This document shows, piece by piece, positions 1-10,455 of a stretch of DNA of 64,000 bases. This DNA comes from Shewanella aestuarii. GTDB lineage: Bacteria; Pseudomonadota; Gammaproteobacteria; Enterobacterales; Shewanellaceae. The stretch is from contig NZ_CP050313.1 in assembly GCF_011765625.1 (NCBI RefSeq), forward strand, positions 2,476,501 through 2,540,500, read 5' to 3'. The position numbers and the translations under genes were made by a program. Positions within the stretch are counted from its first letter, which is position 1. Each line of letters starts with the position of its first letter. The notes under the pieces are model-generated. The model did no database searches. It saw only the letters and a program-made list of their open reading frames with translations, and was not told where the DNA came from.

Positions 1-529
1 CATACTCAATATTGATATCACAGTGATCAAAGATGGTTATCACGGTGATACATCAAAGATGTTTTTAATTGGTGACGTCAGCGCAAAAGATAAACGCTTG
101 TGTCGTATTGCCCAAGAAAGCCTTTATGTGGCGATCAAAAAAGTCCGACCTGGTGCAAAATTAGGCGAAATCGGCACAACTATCGAAAAATTCATCAAAG
201 CAAGCAAAACAGGACTTGATAAGTACTCCATCGTGCAAGATTATTGTGGCCACGGCATTGGTGCAGTATTTCATGAAGAACCACAGGTTGTTCATTATAA
301 AAATAATGACAAAACTGTGATTAAACCCGGAATGTGTTTTACTATCGAACCAATGATTAATGCGGGTCGCCACACCACCGTATTAGATAAACAAGACAAC
401 TGGACGGTTACCACCTCAGATGGTAAAAATTCAGCTCAATGGGAACACACTTTACTCGTGACCGAAACCGGTGTCGAAGTGTTAACCCTGCGTGAAGAAG
501 AAGATTTTCCCAGAATAATTAATTTTTAG
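1..529 (+). CDS. map: Methionine aminopeptidase type I, 3' part (5' end outside window)
   Basis: Removes the initiator methionine from nascent proteins in the cytoplasm (family M24A). The reading frame is open from the first bases, with LNIDITV preceding the first possible internal start, so the gene is cut by the window edge and the GTG at 23 is not its start. Visible pita-bread-fold hallmarks are the metal-ligand segment after DGYHGDTS, the histidine in GHGIG, the glutamate in TIEPM and the late WEHT glutamate. The stop is at 527-529 and glnD begins 18 bases later on the same strand, so the two are probably co-transcribed, an order seen in other gammaproteobacteria. Identification is secure; only the N-terminus is unseen. 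Confidence 0.96.
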   Translation, partial: ILNIDITVIKDGYHGDTSKMFLIGDVSAKDKRLCRIAQESLYVAIKKVRPGAKLGEIGTTIEKFIKASKTGLDKYSIVQDYCGHGIGAVFHEEPQVVHYKNNDKTVIKPGMCFTIEPMINAGRHTTVLDKQDNWTVTTSDGKNSAQWEHTLLVTETGVEVLTLREEEDFPRIINF

Positions 530-547
530 ATATACATAAGGATATCA

Positions 548-3121
548 ATGAACACAGCGCTGGCAGCCAAAAACACCTTAATTGAACTTAACCAGCGCTT
601 AGTTGAGCAATATCAGGCAAAACATCCCATTGCCGATATTGTTAAGCAACGAAGTTCATTCATTGATAACCTACTTAATACCACTTGGAATAACTGCCAA
701 TTAGACCAAACTGCCATGACCTTGATTGCGGTAGGCGGTTATGGTCGCGGTGAATTACTGCCTCATTCAGATGTTGATTTATTATTTCTGATTGAATCAG
801 ATCTCGTTTGCGAGCAAACCAAAACCCGCCTTGGTGACTTTATCACTTATCTTTGGGATGCTGGGCTTGAAATTGGCCATAGTGTTCGTACCGTTGAGCA
901 AACAATAGAGCAAGGTAAAGCAGATATAACTATTGCCACAAATTTGATTGAAGCTCGTTTTTTAATCGGTAACGCCACTTTATTCAACCAATTATATCAG
1001 CGCATTCGACAAGATGATTTTTGGCCTTCTGCTGAATTTTATAAAGGTAAAAAGGAAGAGCAAAATCAACGTCACTCCAAAGCTAGCGCCTTTGATTTAG
1101 AACCGAATATTAAATCGTGCCCTGGTGGTCTACGTGATATACAAACCATCGCGTGGGTAGCCATGCGCCATTTTGATGCGGCAAATTTATCAGAGTTGGT
1201 CGAGCATGATTTTTTAGAGGCGAGTGAATTAGAAGAGCTTATTGAATGCCAAGACTTCTTATGGGAAATCCGCTTTGCCTTGCATATCACTGCTAACCGA
1301 AATGAAAACCGTTTATTATTCGACCTGCAAAGGCAAGTCGCCAGCTTACTCGGTTATGAAGATGCGACTCAGTTAGCCGTTGAGCAAATGATGAAGCGCT
1401 ATTACCGAACGGTAAGGCGGATAATGGAACTTAACCAAATGTTGCTGCAATTATTTAAGCGCGCAACATTAGGCCACATAAAAGCCTTAGAAGTTAGACC
1501 GATCAACTCACAATATCAGCGCCGTGGTCGTTATATTGAAGTGTTAGATGACACATTGTTTGCAGAAAATAACGAAGAAATTCTGCGATTATTTTTACAT
1601 GTTGCTAAAAACTCAAATATTGAAGCAGTTTACGCCCCAACGCTTCGATTACTTCGTAATGCTCGGCGGAGTCTAAAAGCACCATTACAAGATAACCCAG
1701 CATGTCGAAAAGTGTTTATGGAGATCCTCAAACACCCTCGAGGTATTAGTGCTTTCTCGTTAATGCATCGTCATGGGATTTTATCTTCGTACCTTCCCGC
1801 TTGGCGAAACATTGAAGGCCAAATGCAATTTGACCTCTTTCATGCTTATACGGTGGACGAGCATACGCATAGATTATTACTTAACATTGAGCGTTTCTCT
1901 CAAGCCGAACAAAAAGATGAGTTTCCGTTAGGCGCGGTATTAATTAATCAATTACCTAAAAAAGGCTTATTGGTTCTGGGCGCGATTTTTCATGATATCG
2001 CTAAGGGCCGTGGTGGTGATCACAGCAAATTAGGCGCTAATGACGCACTCGAATTTTGTAAACTACATGGGTTAAATGACCACGATGGACGCTTAGTGGC
2101 TTGGTTAGTTGAAAATCACTTAGTGATGTCAGTCACGGCCCAACGCCGAGATATATCGGATCCTGCTGTAGTGGCTGATTTTGCTGATAAAGTCCATGAT
2201 GCCGTGCACTTAAGTTACCTATATTGTTTAACGGTTGCCGATATTTGTGCCACCAACGAAAAGACATGGAATAACTGGAAAGGTTCATTACTAAGAGATT
2301 TGTATTTTTCTACCCAACGCGTACTTGCCCGCGGCAAAGAAAAACCCATAGATGAACAAGCCAGGGTTGATGAAACCCAAGCGAAAGCTAAAAAAGAGCT
2401 TTTGCGTCGTGGTATCAAAGAGAAAGATATGCACGCCTTATGGGCAAGATTTAAGCCGGAATACTTTATAAGACACCAACCTAATCAAGTCGCTTGGCAC
2501 AGTGAAGCGATCATTAAACATAACCATAATGATCCCCTGGTCTTAATCTCAAAGCATACAACCCGAGGCGGAACCGAACTATTTGTTTATAGTAAAGACC
2601 GGCCTAAATTGTTTGCTACTGTTATGACAGTGTTAGATAACAAAAATATCAATGTTCATGATGCCAACATCATGACATCAATTGACAATTATGCACTAGA
2701 CACGTTTGTCATTTTAGAACAAGATGGCGAACCTATCGTGCAACTGTCTCGCATACAGAGCATTCGAAAGGCGCTGGAAAAAGCATTAGCCAGTGAAAAT
2801 CCTAAATTACCAAAATTTAGAAAACTCGCTCGGATTATGAAACCCTTTAATGTGCCAACACATGTGAGTTTTTTACCGAGCATTCGTCAAGACACCAGTA
2901 TGATGGAACTTATCGCTCTGGATTCACCCGGTTTATTAGCCAAAGTGGGTGATATTTTGTACCGTTGCGATATTGTGCTTTTAGCAGCAAAAATTACTAC
3001 TATCGGTGAACGAGCAGAAGATTTTTTCATCTTACAAACGCATGACGGTCATGCACTTAATGACGAACAGCAAGACCATTTATCTTACGCTTTACATTTG
3101 GCGTTAAATCAAATTAGTTAA
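548..3121 (+). CDS. glnD: Bifunctional uridylyltransferase/uridylyl-removing enzyme GlnD
   Basis: Main nitrogen sensor: it uridylylates PII (GlnB/GlnK) when glutamine is low and removes UMP when glutamine is high. The 857 residues have the usual order. A nucleotidyltransferase domain carries [15 protein letters not shown] at about residues 63-77. An HD domain with [12 protein letters not shown] supplies the uridylyl-removing activity. Two C-terminal ACT domains (about 690-770 and 795-857) bind glutamine. Length and all motifs are normal for the family. It sits 18 bases after map and 29 bases before dapD, suggesting a map-glnD-dapD transcription unit. The ATG at 548 is preceded by AAGGA. Confidence 0.97.
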   Translation: MNTALAAKNTLIELNQRLVEQYQAKHPIADIVKQRSSFIDNLLNTTWNNCQLDQTAMTLIAVGGYGRGELLPHSDVDLLFLIESDLVCEQTKTRLGDFITYLWDAGLEIGHSVRTVEQTIEQGKADITIATNLIEARFLIGNATLFNQLYQRIRQDDFWPSAEFYKGKKEEQNQRHSKASAFDLEPNIKSCPGGLRDIQTIAWVAMRHFDAANLSELVEHDFLEASELEELIECQDFLWEIRFALHITANRNENRLLFDLQRQVASLLGYEDATQLAVEQMMKRYYRTVRRIMELNQMLLQLFKRATLGHIKALEVRPINSQYQRRGRYIEVLDDTLFAENNEEILRLFLHVAKNSNIEAVYAPTLRLLRNARRSLKAPLQDNPACRKVFMEILKHPRGISAFSLMHRHGILSSYLPAWRNIEGQMQFDLFHAYTVDEHTHRLLLNIERFSQAEQKDEFPLGAVLINQLPKKGLLVLGAIFHDIAKGRGGDHSKLGANDALEFCKLHGLNDHDGRLVAWLVENHLVMSVTAQRRDISDPAVVADFADKVHDAVHLSYLYCLTVADICATNEKTWNNWKGSLLRDLYFSTQRVLARGKEKPIDEQARVDETQAKAKKELLRRGIKEKDMHALWARFKPEYFIRHQPNQVAWHSEAIIKHNHNDPLVLISKHTTRGGTELFVYSKDRPKLFATVMTVLDNKNINVHDANIMTSIDNYALDTFVILEQDGEPIVQLSRIQSIRKALEKALASENPKLPKFRKLARIMKPFNVPTHVSFLPSIRQDTSMMELIALDSPGLLAKVGDILYRCDIVLLAAKITTIGERAEDFFILQTHDGHALNDEQQDHLSYALHLALNQIS

Positions 3122-3150
3122 TTTATTTAATATGACATTGGGAGAGTTAC

Positions 3151-3975
3151 ATGGAGGCATTACGCCAACGAATTGAGGCGGCATTTGAAGCACGTCAAAA
3201 TATCACCCCTAGCACGGTTGAACCAAGTGTTCGTGCTGACGTAGAGACAGTGATAAGCATGCTTGATAAAGGTCAAGCACGTGTTGCTGAAAAAATCGAT
3301 GGTCAATGGCATGTTCACCAATGGTTGAAAAAAGCGGTATTATTATCTTTCCGTATTTTTGACAACGGTGTTATCGACGGTGGCGACACAAAGTATTTTG
3401 ATAAAGTACCACAAAAGTTTGCTGATTATGATGAAGCACGCTTCAAATCAGAAGCAATTCGCGTAGTTCCCCCAGCAACGGTGCGCAAAGGTTCATTTAT
3501 CGGTAAAAATACCGTTTTAATGCCATCTTACGTAAACCTTGGAGCTTATGTTGATGAAGGCACTATGGTTGATACATGGGCAACAGTTGGTTCATGTGCC
3601 CAAATTGGTAAAAATGTGCACCTTTCAGGTGGTGTTGGCATTGGTGGCGTTTTAGAGCCATTACAAGCTGGCCCAACCATTATTGAAGATAACTGTTTCA
3701 TTGGCGCACGCAGCGAAATCGTTGAAGGCGTTGTGGTTGAAGAAGGCAGTGTTATTTCAATGGGTGTATATATCGGCCAAAGCACGCGTATTTTTGACCG
3801 TGAAACCGGTGAAATTCATTATGGCCGAGTTCCTGCTGGCTCAGTGGTCGTATCGGGTAACTTACCTTCAAAATGTGGAACTTATAGCTTATATGCTGCC
3901 ATCATCGTTAAAAAGGTCGATGCGAAAACTCGCGGTAAAGTAGGCATCAACGAATTGTTACGCATTGTTGATTAA
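3151..3975 (+). CDS. dapD: 2,3,4,5-tetrahydropyridine-2,6-dicarboxylate N-succinyltransferase
   Basis: Catalyses the succinyl-CoA-dependent step of the succinylase branch of lysine/diaminopimelate synthesis, supplying lysine and peptidoglycan precursors. The 274-residue length is standard. The central part (about 100-240) shows the left-handed beta-helix hexapeptide pattern, with repeated small-hydrophobic-glycine steps such as [27 protein letters not shown] and [14 protein letters not shown] ribosome site lies before the ATG. It follows glnD closely, and a strong intrinsic terminator just after its stop closes the map-glnD-dapD block. Confidence 0.97.
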   Translation: MEALRQRIEAAFEARQNITPSTVEPSVRADVETVISMLDKGQARVAEKIDGQWHVHQWLKKAVLLSFRIFDNGVIDGGDTKYFDKVPQKFADYDEARFKSEAIRVVPPATVRKGSFIGKNTVLMPSYVNLGAYVDEGTMVDTWATVGSCAQIGKNVHLSGGVGIGGVLEPLQAGPTIIEDNCFIGARSEIVEGVVVEEGSVISMGVYIGQSTRIFDRETGEIHYGRVPAGSVVVSGNLPSKCGTYSLYAAIIVKKVDAKTRGKVGINELLRIVD

Positions 3976-3998
3976 TCGATTGTAACAAGCGTAATGTG

Positions 3999-4024
3999 AA
4001 AAGGCTCAATATGAGCCTTTTTTG
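3999..4024 (+). terminator. Intrinsic terminator after dapD
   Basis: A perfect 10-bp stem (AAAAGGCTCA / TGAGCCTTTT) with an ATA loop runs into a T tract, 23 bases after the dapD stop. The A-rich left arm means it may also work for the convergent HD-GYP gene from the other side. Confidence 0.85.
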
Positions 4025-4063
4025 TTGCCACAATTCAATCATTTTTTATACGCGCAATTCAGG

Positions 4064-5995
4064 TTAACTATGATGCATTCGCTCTTGCTCAAGCTCTTCA
4101 GCTAACGCGTTGGCCAGTATCTGCCAGGTAACTATTCCCCTAACTTGATTATTGGCATTTTGCACCACCAAATAACCTTGCTCGGTTTTATCCATAAGCA
4201 CTTTTGCATCATATAAGGTGGAGTCTTCTGCCACACATTGAAATTTATGCTCCATCACCTGATGAACACGCTTGTTAAGTAAATTGCGATCAACCAAACG
4301 TTCTGCAGCGGTATCAAGAAAAGGACTGTGCCAAAAAGCCATAATATGTTTATCTATCACGCCAATCGGTAAGCGACTTTTTTCCGACAATACAATAGCA
4401 ACATCCATTTTGGCTTTTTTCAGTAAGCTTTCAGCATGCTCTAACGTGTAATATTCTTCAAGAAAAACCACAGGCTGCAATGCTAATGTCGCTATACTTT
4501 CTTCCGTTTTAATTTCATCTGTGGATAGTATGTCTAAACAGCAATCAACCACTTCAGCATCAAATTCTATATCACGGCCGGCTAGTAATATCGATGTTAA
4601 CGCATCCATTCCTAATGCTGCTCTGTAAGGCCGATGACTAAGAACTGAATCAGCAACATCCGCTACCGCAATAATTTTCGCTTCTAGAATTATCTCGTCA
4701 GCAGTCAACCCATCAGGATAACCACTACCATCTAATCGCTCATGATGCTGTCTTATCATCTGCTTAATAGGCCATGGGAATTCGACTTCGTCAACAATTA
4801 ACGCGCCTTGCACGGAGTGTTGTTTCACTAATGCAAACTCAGTTTCAGTCAATCTGGAGGGTTTAGATAAAATCTGGCTTGGTATAGCTAGTTTACCGAT
4901 ATCATGAATGAGAGCCCCCAATTTGAGGCCTTCTAAGCGATCTTCATCCAACCCCATTCTTTCGCCTATTAAACAACTTAATTGAGCGACAGACTTTTGA
5001 TGTCCTGCGGTATAAGCATCTTTGAGCTCTAGCGCCTCTGCAATAGCACCAACAAGTTGCACTAAAATGTGAGTCATTTTTTCTTGTTGTGACTTTATAA
5101 TATGCGACTGTTTATTCATTGCCCTCAACGTGCGAGGCAACTCAATACTATGCCATAAAATCGTCGCATAAATTGTTAAAGACTTGGCATCAATAAGAGT
5201 ATAAGGCTTATCTCTGTTTGCTACGCCTAACAATCCGACAAGCTTACCTCTATAGAATATCGGGACACATAAGTGACGCTTAAAAGGAAAATAACCTTGC
5301 AAAGCCGTCTTGCCATCAATCTCAACAATAGGCTCATTTTGAATAAACGCTTTACCTGTTTTAATCACTTCAACCCAGATCCCTTCATGAGCTGAATACG
5401 TTTGGTTATGTTTAATAGCTATGTGTTCATGTGCATTATCACTCCATGCTGTCATCAGTATTTTTTCGTTTTTTTGATCGAAAATATGAACATAACCCAC
5501 ATTACTTTGAGTCAACATCGTGGCTTGTTGCACAGACGTCTGGATAGCTTTACTCGGTTTAGCACTCAACACCGCCTCAATTTGCTGCAACCACTCATCA
5601 CTTGTTTGTAATGCGTACTGATAGTCCGGATGAAGCTCCATTAACCATTTATCATCTAAATTGATAGGGGACATTAGGATTGCCCAATGTTGATCACTGT
5701 CCACAATTGGACAAATTGTTACTTTATACCCTTGACCGTAATCATCGATAAAGTTTAAGTATTGAGGAGCATGACGATTTTTGAGATCAATTTTAGCAAC
5801 ATCTAAACTAGAAAAACTTCGAGATAAGGGTTGCTTTAAAATACTCGCAATAGGCTTATTGATTAACTTATAGAGCGGTTCACTCAGTTTTATTAAATCA
5901 AGTCGATCATTTACCACTCCCCAACATAATTCCAACTCTTTGGGGAGCTCATTTGATTTCAAAAAAAAATTGGCTTGATGACGATTCATAAACAC
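4064..5995 (-). CDS. GAF / HD-GYP / CBS-like cyclic-di-GMP phosphodiesterase
   Basis: Probable hydrolase of cyclic di-GMP. The 643-residue protein has an N-terminal region without a clear assignment, a GAF-like sensor module (about 130-290) and a complete HD-GYP domain (about 315-480) with HDIGK, a downstream metal-binding HH pair and the diagnostic HHERLDGSGYPDG. The C-terminal 120 residues resemble a CBS pair (VLSEKSRLPIGVIDKH and YLVVQNANNQVRGIVTW). No transmembrane segment or signal peptide is visible, so it should be cytosolic. The start is at residue 1 or the nearby Met3. It stands alone and faces dapD. The HD-GYP assignment is firm; the CBS assignment and the sensed ligand are inference. 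Confidence 0.9.
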   Translation of the reverse strand: MFMNRHQANFFLKSNELPKELELCWGVVNDRLDLIKLSEPLYKLINKPIASILKQPLSRSFSSLDVAKIDLKNRHAPQYLNFIDDYGQGYKVTICPIVDSDQHWAILMSPINLDDKWLMELHPDYQYALQTSDEWLQQIEAVLSAKPSKAIQTSVQQATMLTQSNVGYVHIFDQKNEKILMTAWSDNAHEHIAIKHNQTYSAHEGIWVEVIKTGKAFIQNEPIVEIDGKTALQGYFPFKRHLCVPIFYRGKLVGLLGVANRDKPYTLIDAKSLTIYATILWHSIELPRTLRAMNKQSHIIKSQQEKMTHILVQLVGAIAEALELKDAYTAGHQKSVAQLSCLIGERMGLDEDRLEGLKLGALIHDIGKLAIPSQILSKPSRLTETEFALVKQHSVQGALIVDEVEFPWPIKQMIRQHHERLDGSGYPDGLTADEIILEAKIIAVADVADSVLSHRPYRAALGMDALTSILLAGRDIEFDAEVVDCCLDILSTDEIKTEESIATLALQPVVFLEEYYTLEHAESLLKKAKMDVAIVLSEKSRLPIGVIDKHIMAFWHSPFLDTAAERLVDRNLLNKRVHQVMEHKFQCVAEDSTLYDAKVLMDKTEQGYLVVQNANNQVRGIVTWQILANALAEELEQERMHHS

Positions 5996-6112
5996 ATCCT
6001 TGATAAAGCGTCAATTAAGTTAAAATTGAGTATGTTATGACTCTCTGGATAGTTTAACTTTAGTACATTAAATGCATTCCATTTTGTAAAATGTCATATT
6101 AAATTCGTCAGG

Positions 6113-6991
6113 TTAAAAAACGACGGTTTTATTTCCGTACACAACAACTTGTTCATTCAAAACAAGTTGTAGTGCTTTACTCAGTACACTTTTTTCTACA
6201 TCACGACCTTGATGCGCTAACTCTTCAGCACTGTAACTATGATCAACCGATATCACATCTTGTTTAATAATCGGTCCTTCATCTAAACAGTTATTTACAA
6301 AATGTGCTGTGGCACCAATAATTTTCACCCCTCGCTCCCAAGCTTGCTTATATGGCGACGCACCAATAAAGGCGGGCAAAAATGAATGATGAATATTGAT
6401 GATTTGATCCGGAAATTGCTGCACAAAGTTAGGCGTTAATACCCGCATAAATTTAGCTAAAACAACATAGTGAGGCTGATAAGGGGTAATGACGTTAAGC
6501 ATGGCTTGTTCATGTTCTTCACGATTCAAACCTTCATGACTTACATAGTGAAATGGAATATCAAACTTCTCGGTTAAATTTTGCAGCACATCATAATTAC
6601 CAACGACAGCGGCAATTTCTACATTGAGTCCACCATAATAGGATTTCATCAATAAATCCCCAAGACAATGCGCTTCTTTAGTAACCATAATCACCACTCG
6701 CTTTTTGCCAGCATCAACAAGCTTAGTATGATTTTGTGTTGGTAATACCGACTTTAGTTCAGCTAAAAATGCCACTTCATTAATTGTACCTTCTAACTCA
6801 GTACGCATGAAAAATCGGCCGTGAGCATGATCAACAAACTCGGTGTTTTTAATGATATTAAGATGGTGCGCAAAACATACCCCGGTAATCTTAGCGATAA
6901 GTCCTTGCGCATCGGCACAATCAATAATAAGAATTTTACGAGAAAGCACTGATTGTGCTGCATCTTTTACAACAGCTGTCGACAACGACAT
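6113..6991 (-). CDS. purU: Formyltetrahydrofolate deformylase
   Basis: Hydrolyses 10-formyltetrahydrofolate to formate and tetrahydrofolate, balancing one-carbon pools and feeding formate to purine synthesis. An N-terminal ACT domain (KILIIDCADAQGLIAKITG) is followed by a formyltransferase fold with HHSFLPAFIGASPYKQAWERG, GATAHFV and DEGPII, which hold the catalytic His and Asp. I chose the ATG at 6991 because GGAG lies nine bases upstream. An in-frame TTG at 7006 would place the start on top of that ribosome site. The resulting 292 residues are slightly longer than the usual 280. Confidence 0.95.
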   Translation of the reverse strand: MSLSTAVVKDAAQSVLSRKILIIDCADAQGLIAKITGVCFAHHLNIIKNTEFVDHAHGRFFMRTELEGTINEVAFLAELKSVLPTQNHTKLVDAGKKRVVIMVTKEAHCLGDLLMKSYYGGLNVEIAAVVGNYDVLQNLTEKFDIPFHYVSHEGLNREEHEQAMLNVITPYQPHYVVLAKFMRVLTPNFVQQFPDQIINIHHSFLPAFIGASPYKQAWERGVKIIGATAHFVNNCLDEGPIIKQDVISVDHSYSAEELAHQGRDVEKSVLSKALQLVLNEQVVVYGNKTVVF

Positions 6992-7149
6992 AAAAAGCGA
7001 CTCCAATATAAAGCTAATAAAACTTAGTCTGCCAGTAAATCGTATTTTCAGGTAACTTTTAAACTTTATATGAATTAAATTACGAAAAATTGGTCGACAA
7101 AGCTAAATAACCGCCAATAAATAGGGATGATTTTTACGATAAATGTAAT

Positions 7150-8618
7150 TTAACGACGGGTATCAAGGTACTTTTGCAACAGTTGCCTTAATGTTTCCGC
7201 TTTTGTGCCATAAACAAGTTGCACCCCCTTACCTATCACTACCACACCTTTCACCCCTAATCGACTTAGACGTTGTTTATCAATCAAGCTGGCATCTTTG
7301 ACACTTATCCGCAAGCGAGTAAAGCAAGCACTCAACTCTGTAATATTGTCGCGACCGCCAAGCGCTGAAATAATGCTAAGAAGACTTTCTTTTGTGGAGT
7401 GGCATCTTGTTCGATATCGGCTAATAACCTACCTGGAGTTTTTAAATTAAACGCCATAATACTCAGTCTAAATAAACTATAGTAAATCACCGCAGTGATT
7501 GGGCCCAACAACAAAAACCAATATGTATTTTTCGACTGAGAAAACAACAAGCTAAAATCAACCAAACCATGAGAAAACACAATACTATGGTGTACATCAA
7601 ACATGATACAAATGCTGTAAGCAAGACCAGTAAGTACGGCATGAAGCACAAATAAGAGCGGTGCAACAAACATGAATGCAAACTCAATCGGCTCTGTTAC
7701 CCCCGTTAACCAACAGGCCATACCTGCAGATAACATAACTCCAGCAACCCGATTTCGTTCAGACTTATCTGCACTGCGCCATATTGCTATGGCCGCAGCA
7801 GGTAACCCCCACATTTTAATCAAATAACCACCAGCAAGGTTTCCCGATTGAGGATCGCCAGCAAGATATCGACCAATCTCACCCCGCACAAGCTGGCCAT
7901 CGTGCCAAAAAGAACCAAACTCAAGATAAAATGGCGCATTCCAAATATGATGTAAGCCCAATGGGATTAATAACCGTTCAACCAAACCATAAATAGCAAA
8001 CGCAATAGTAGGATCTTGATAAACAGCCCAATTCGATAACAGTTCAATTTGAACGGCTAACGGTGGCCATACATAAGCTAAAATAGCCGCCAACATCATA
8101 GATAATGGCAACACAATCAATGGTGCACTTCGCCGACCTTCAAAAAAGGAAAAAACAACAGGCAGTTTAATATAACCACTGGCCATAACTGCTAAATAAG
8201 TGATAGCCCCAACCAACATACCACCAGCAATACCAGTATCGATAGTGTCGATGCCCCACAGCGAACGAGTAGGTAAATCATATATGTTACTCACTGCGCC
8301 CATCGTTGAGAGAAATACCCCAAAACCAAACACAGCAGTAAAAGCGGCTAAGCCTTGATCTTTACAAAATCCAATCGCGACTGCGACAGCAAATAGCAAT
8401 GGCATCATGGTAAAAATAAGATGACCCACAGTTGAAAAAACTAAATTGAGAGAAGCGGGTACAAATGGCAAAGGGTTAATACTTAACCCCAACATAACAC
8501 CCGCTGCTGGCAAAATGGCAATGGGGATCAGTAAAGCTTGGCTTAGTCTTTGCGCAAAACGAAACCAATGTTGAGTCATAGAATTAGGCAAAAAATCATT
8601 TATGCGTTTGTTTAACAA
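7150..8618 (-). pseudogene. ptsG: Glucose-type PTS permease EIICB (PtsG family), split by one frameshift
   Basis: Membrane permease that imports and phosphorylates a hexose, probably glucose, using phosphate from HPr/EIIA. The EIIC part (from 8618) has many membrane segments, the family signature GLHHIWN and GVTEPIEFAFMFVAP. After TPQKK the frame runs out to a TGA at 7332. The -1 frame continues the homology as SALGGRDNITEL and then SACFTRLRIS with the EIIB phosphorylation cysteine, ending at 7150 (GTKAETLRQLL). Restoring one A in the AAAA run near 7391 would give one normal EIICB of about 489 residues. Residue resemblance favours PtsG over NagE. Whether this is a true mutation or a base-calling loss is unresolved. 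Confidence 0.85.
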
Positions 8619-8620
8619 GG

Positions 8621-9076
8621 TTACTGACTACTAACGGCAGCTTGCCAACAAGGTAACCAATTTAGCGCCTCTTGTTCGGGCTCCATCGTCTCGCCCGCAT
8701 CGATTTTAAGCATAGGCGTTAAGCTTTTCGCGCCGAGTTCAGTAAACAACTCGTCAAACTGATTGGCTGCACCGCAAAAATTCTCATAAGAACTATCGCC
8801 TAGTCCAATAATACTGTACTTAAGCTTAGGTAAATAAGGAGCTACTGATTTGATTTGAGAAAACCAAGGTTGAACATCGTCTGGTACATCACCCTGACCT
8901 GTAGTGGAACAAACAATAATCAGAATATCCTCTTCACTAGGCACAAAGCCTAATAAGTCATCCGGTTGATATAAGGTAACCTGATGTTCAAGTTCAGCAA
9001 TTTTGTCAGCTAAGGTCTCAGCAGTAAACTGCGCTCCACCATAAACCGTACCATAAACAATATTAACCTTGGCCAC
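8621..9076 (-). CDS. yqcA: Flavodoxin YqcA
   Basis: Small FMN-binding electron carrier (151 residues). The phosphate-binding loop YGTVYGGAQF is near the N-terminus, followed by STTGQGDVPDD and GLGDSSYENFCGAANQFDELF, which hold the flavin in the flavodoxin fold. It resembles both MioC and YqcA. The immediate neighbours truC and yqcC match the enterobacterial yqcC-truC-yqcA order, so YqcA is the better name. Two bases separate it from the PTS permease downstream. Its redox partner is not known from the sequence. Confidence 0.87.
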   Translation of the reverse strand: MAKVNIVYGTVYGGAQFTAETLADKIAELEHQVTLYQPDDLLGFVPSEEDILIIVCSTTGQGDVPDDVQPWFSQIKSVAPYLPKLKYSIIGLGDSSYENFCGAANQFDELFTELGAKSLTPMLKIDAGETMEPEQEALNWLPCWQAAVSSQ

Positions 9077-9163
9077 GTATTATTCCTTATTATGTAAAAA
9101 CAACGTTAAAGCTAACATACTGTACTTAATCACTTTCTATCAAGTACTAATCCCATCAAAGTC

Positions 9164-10027
9164 TTATATCTCTATGCTAGGTTCGCGATCTAAAGATTGC
9201 CAACCTAATAATTCAAATAAATCTAACCACTCTTGCTCAAGTTCAGTTTCAATATGCATCACTTGTTGAGTCACTGGGTGTGTAAATTGCAAACTTTTAG
9301 CGATTAACCATAAACGATTTACGCCAAAGTGCTCCCGAGCAAATTTATTCTGTTTGCCGTCGCCATGGGTAGTATCACCAATAATGGGATGACGTAAATG
9401 TGCCATATGACGTCTAAGTTGATGTTTACGGCCGGTTTTAGGTGAGAGTTTAATTAACCCAAAACGACTCGTCGGATAACGACCTGAACTATATGGTATT
9501 TCACAATTTAGAAGTGGTTGATAAACGGTTACGGCATCTTGCGCCGCTTTGTTTTTCTCGGCAAATTTATCGGCAACATCATCTAATTCAACTTTTAAGG
9601 GATAATCGAGCTCACCCGAATCATGCATATTACCTCGAATGAGCGCTAAATATTTTTTCTGCACAGTATGTTGCTCAAACTGCTCACACAACATACGGGC
9701 ACATTCACTATTTTTGGCAAACAGCAACACGCCAGATGTGGGTCTATCTAGACGATGCACAGGAAACACATGACAACCAACTAGATCTCTAGTTAATTGC
9801 ATGGCAAAAAAACGCTCTTTTCGAACAAGGTAACTGCGATGCACCAATAAACCGGCTGGCTTGTGAATAGCCACCAGATATTCATCTTCAAATAAGATTT
9901 CAAGCGCTGGCGCAACCTCATCTATTTCAACATCATCAACTAACATGGCCGTTGACGAAGTTGACAATGCATCTTGATCGTGAGTTAACTCATATTCTTG
10001 AAGTGACTTATTATTTAAATCGGTCAT
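9164..10027 (-). CDS. truC: tRNA pseudouridine(65) synthase TruC
   Basis: Converts uridine 65 of certain tRNAs to pseudouridine. It belongs to the RluA/TruC family, shown by VHRLDRPTSGVLLFAKN with the catalytic aspartate, by KTGRKHQLRRHMAHL, and by HPIIGDTTHGDGKQN. The 287 residues include an N-terminal extension of about 40 acidic residues that is longer than in E. coli TruC; a later start is possible, but none with a better ribosome site is obvious. Its start is directly adjacent to the end of yqcC, indicating an operon with yqcC upstream and yqcA downstream. Confidence 0.93.
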   Translation of the reverse strand: MTDLNNKSLQEYELTHDQDALSTSSTAMLVDDVEIDEVAPALEILFEDEYLVAIHKPAGLLVHRSYLVRKERFFAMQLTRDLVGCHVFPVHRLDRPTSGVLLFAKNSECARMLCEQFEQHTVQKKYLALIRGNMHDSGELDYPLKVELDDVADKFAEKNKAAQDAVTVYQPLLNCEIPYSSGRYPTSRFGLIKLSPKTGRKHQLRRHMAHLRHPIIGDTTHGDGKQNKFAREHFGVNRLWLIAKSLQFTHPVTQQVMHIETELEQEWLDLFELLGWQSLDREPSIEI

Positions 10028-10360
10028 TTAGACATTTACTCTATGATTTTGGGCAAGCAGTTGATCGAATTGTGTCAATAAAACAATAAGGTCATTGCGT
10101 TCGGGGATTGAAAGCCACACATGCTTTGCCATCGGTGCAATCGCCATGTTTACTGGTAACGGCTGTTTATGCTCTATCAGCAACGTCATTTTGGGTATGA
10201 AAATAAACTGCAGCCATTCTTCAAAGTTCATGCTATCACATGCAAACGGCGCGGTACTGGCCATCGCAACCTCTGAAGGTGGTTGTTGTGACCACAAATG
10301 ATGCTGCTTAAGCAGTTTTTCTAATTTAACTAAAAAGGACTTGCTCAAATCAAAAATCAT
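10028..10360 (-). CDS. yqcC: YqcC family protein
   Basis: Conserved small cytosolic protein of 110 residues whose biochemical role is unknown. Recognised from the characteristic segment MNFEEWLQFIFIPKM, the helix-rich composition and its fixed place directly before truC. No membrane segment or catalytic motif is visible. It is the first gene of the yqcC-truC-yqcA set, and the divergent DUF3549 gene begins about 95 bases away, so the gap between them should hold both promoters. Confidence 0.85.
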   Translation of the reverse strand: MIFDLSKSFLVKLEKLLKQHHLWSQQPPSEVAMASTAPFACDSMNFEEWLQFIFIPKMTLLIEHKQPLPVNMAIAPMAKHVWLSIPERNDLIVLLTQFDQLLAQNHRVNV

Positions 10361-10455
10361 AAAAAATATGACTCAATACCTATGACAAAGGTTGAATATG
10401 ATAACATTAGCCTCCACTAACACCCAATATTGAATTATTTTAACAACGGTTGCCC

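Noticed and set aside
7332..7395. Programmed -1 frameshift in the PTS permease
   Set aside because: The site (CAAAAG) is not a good slippery heptamer, no stimulatory structure is evident, and the same kind of single-base loss occurs in four other places.
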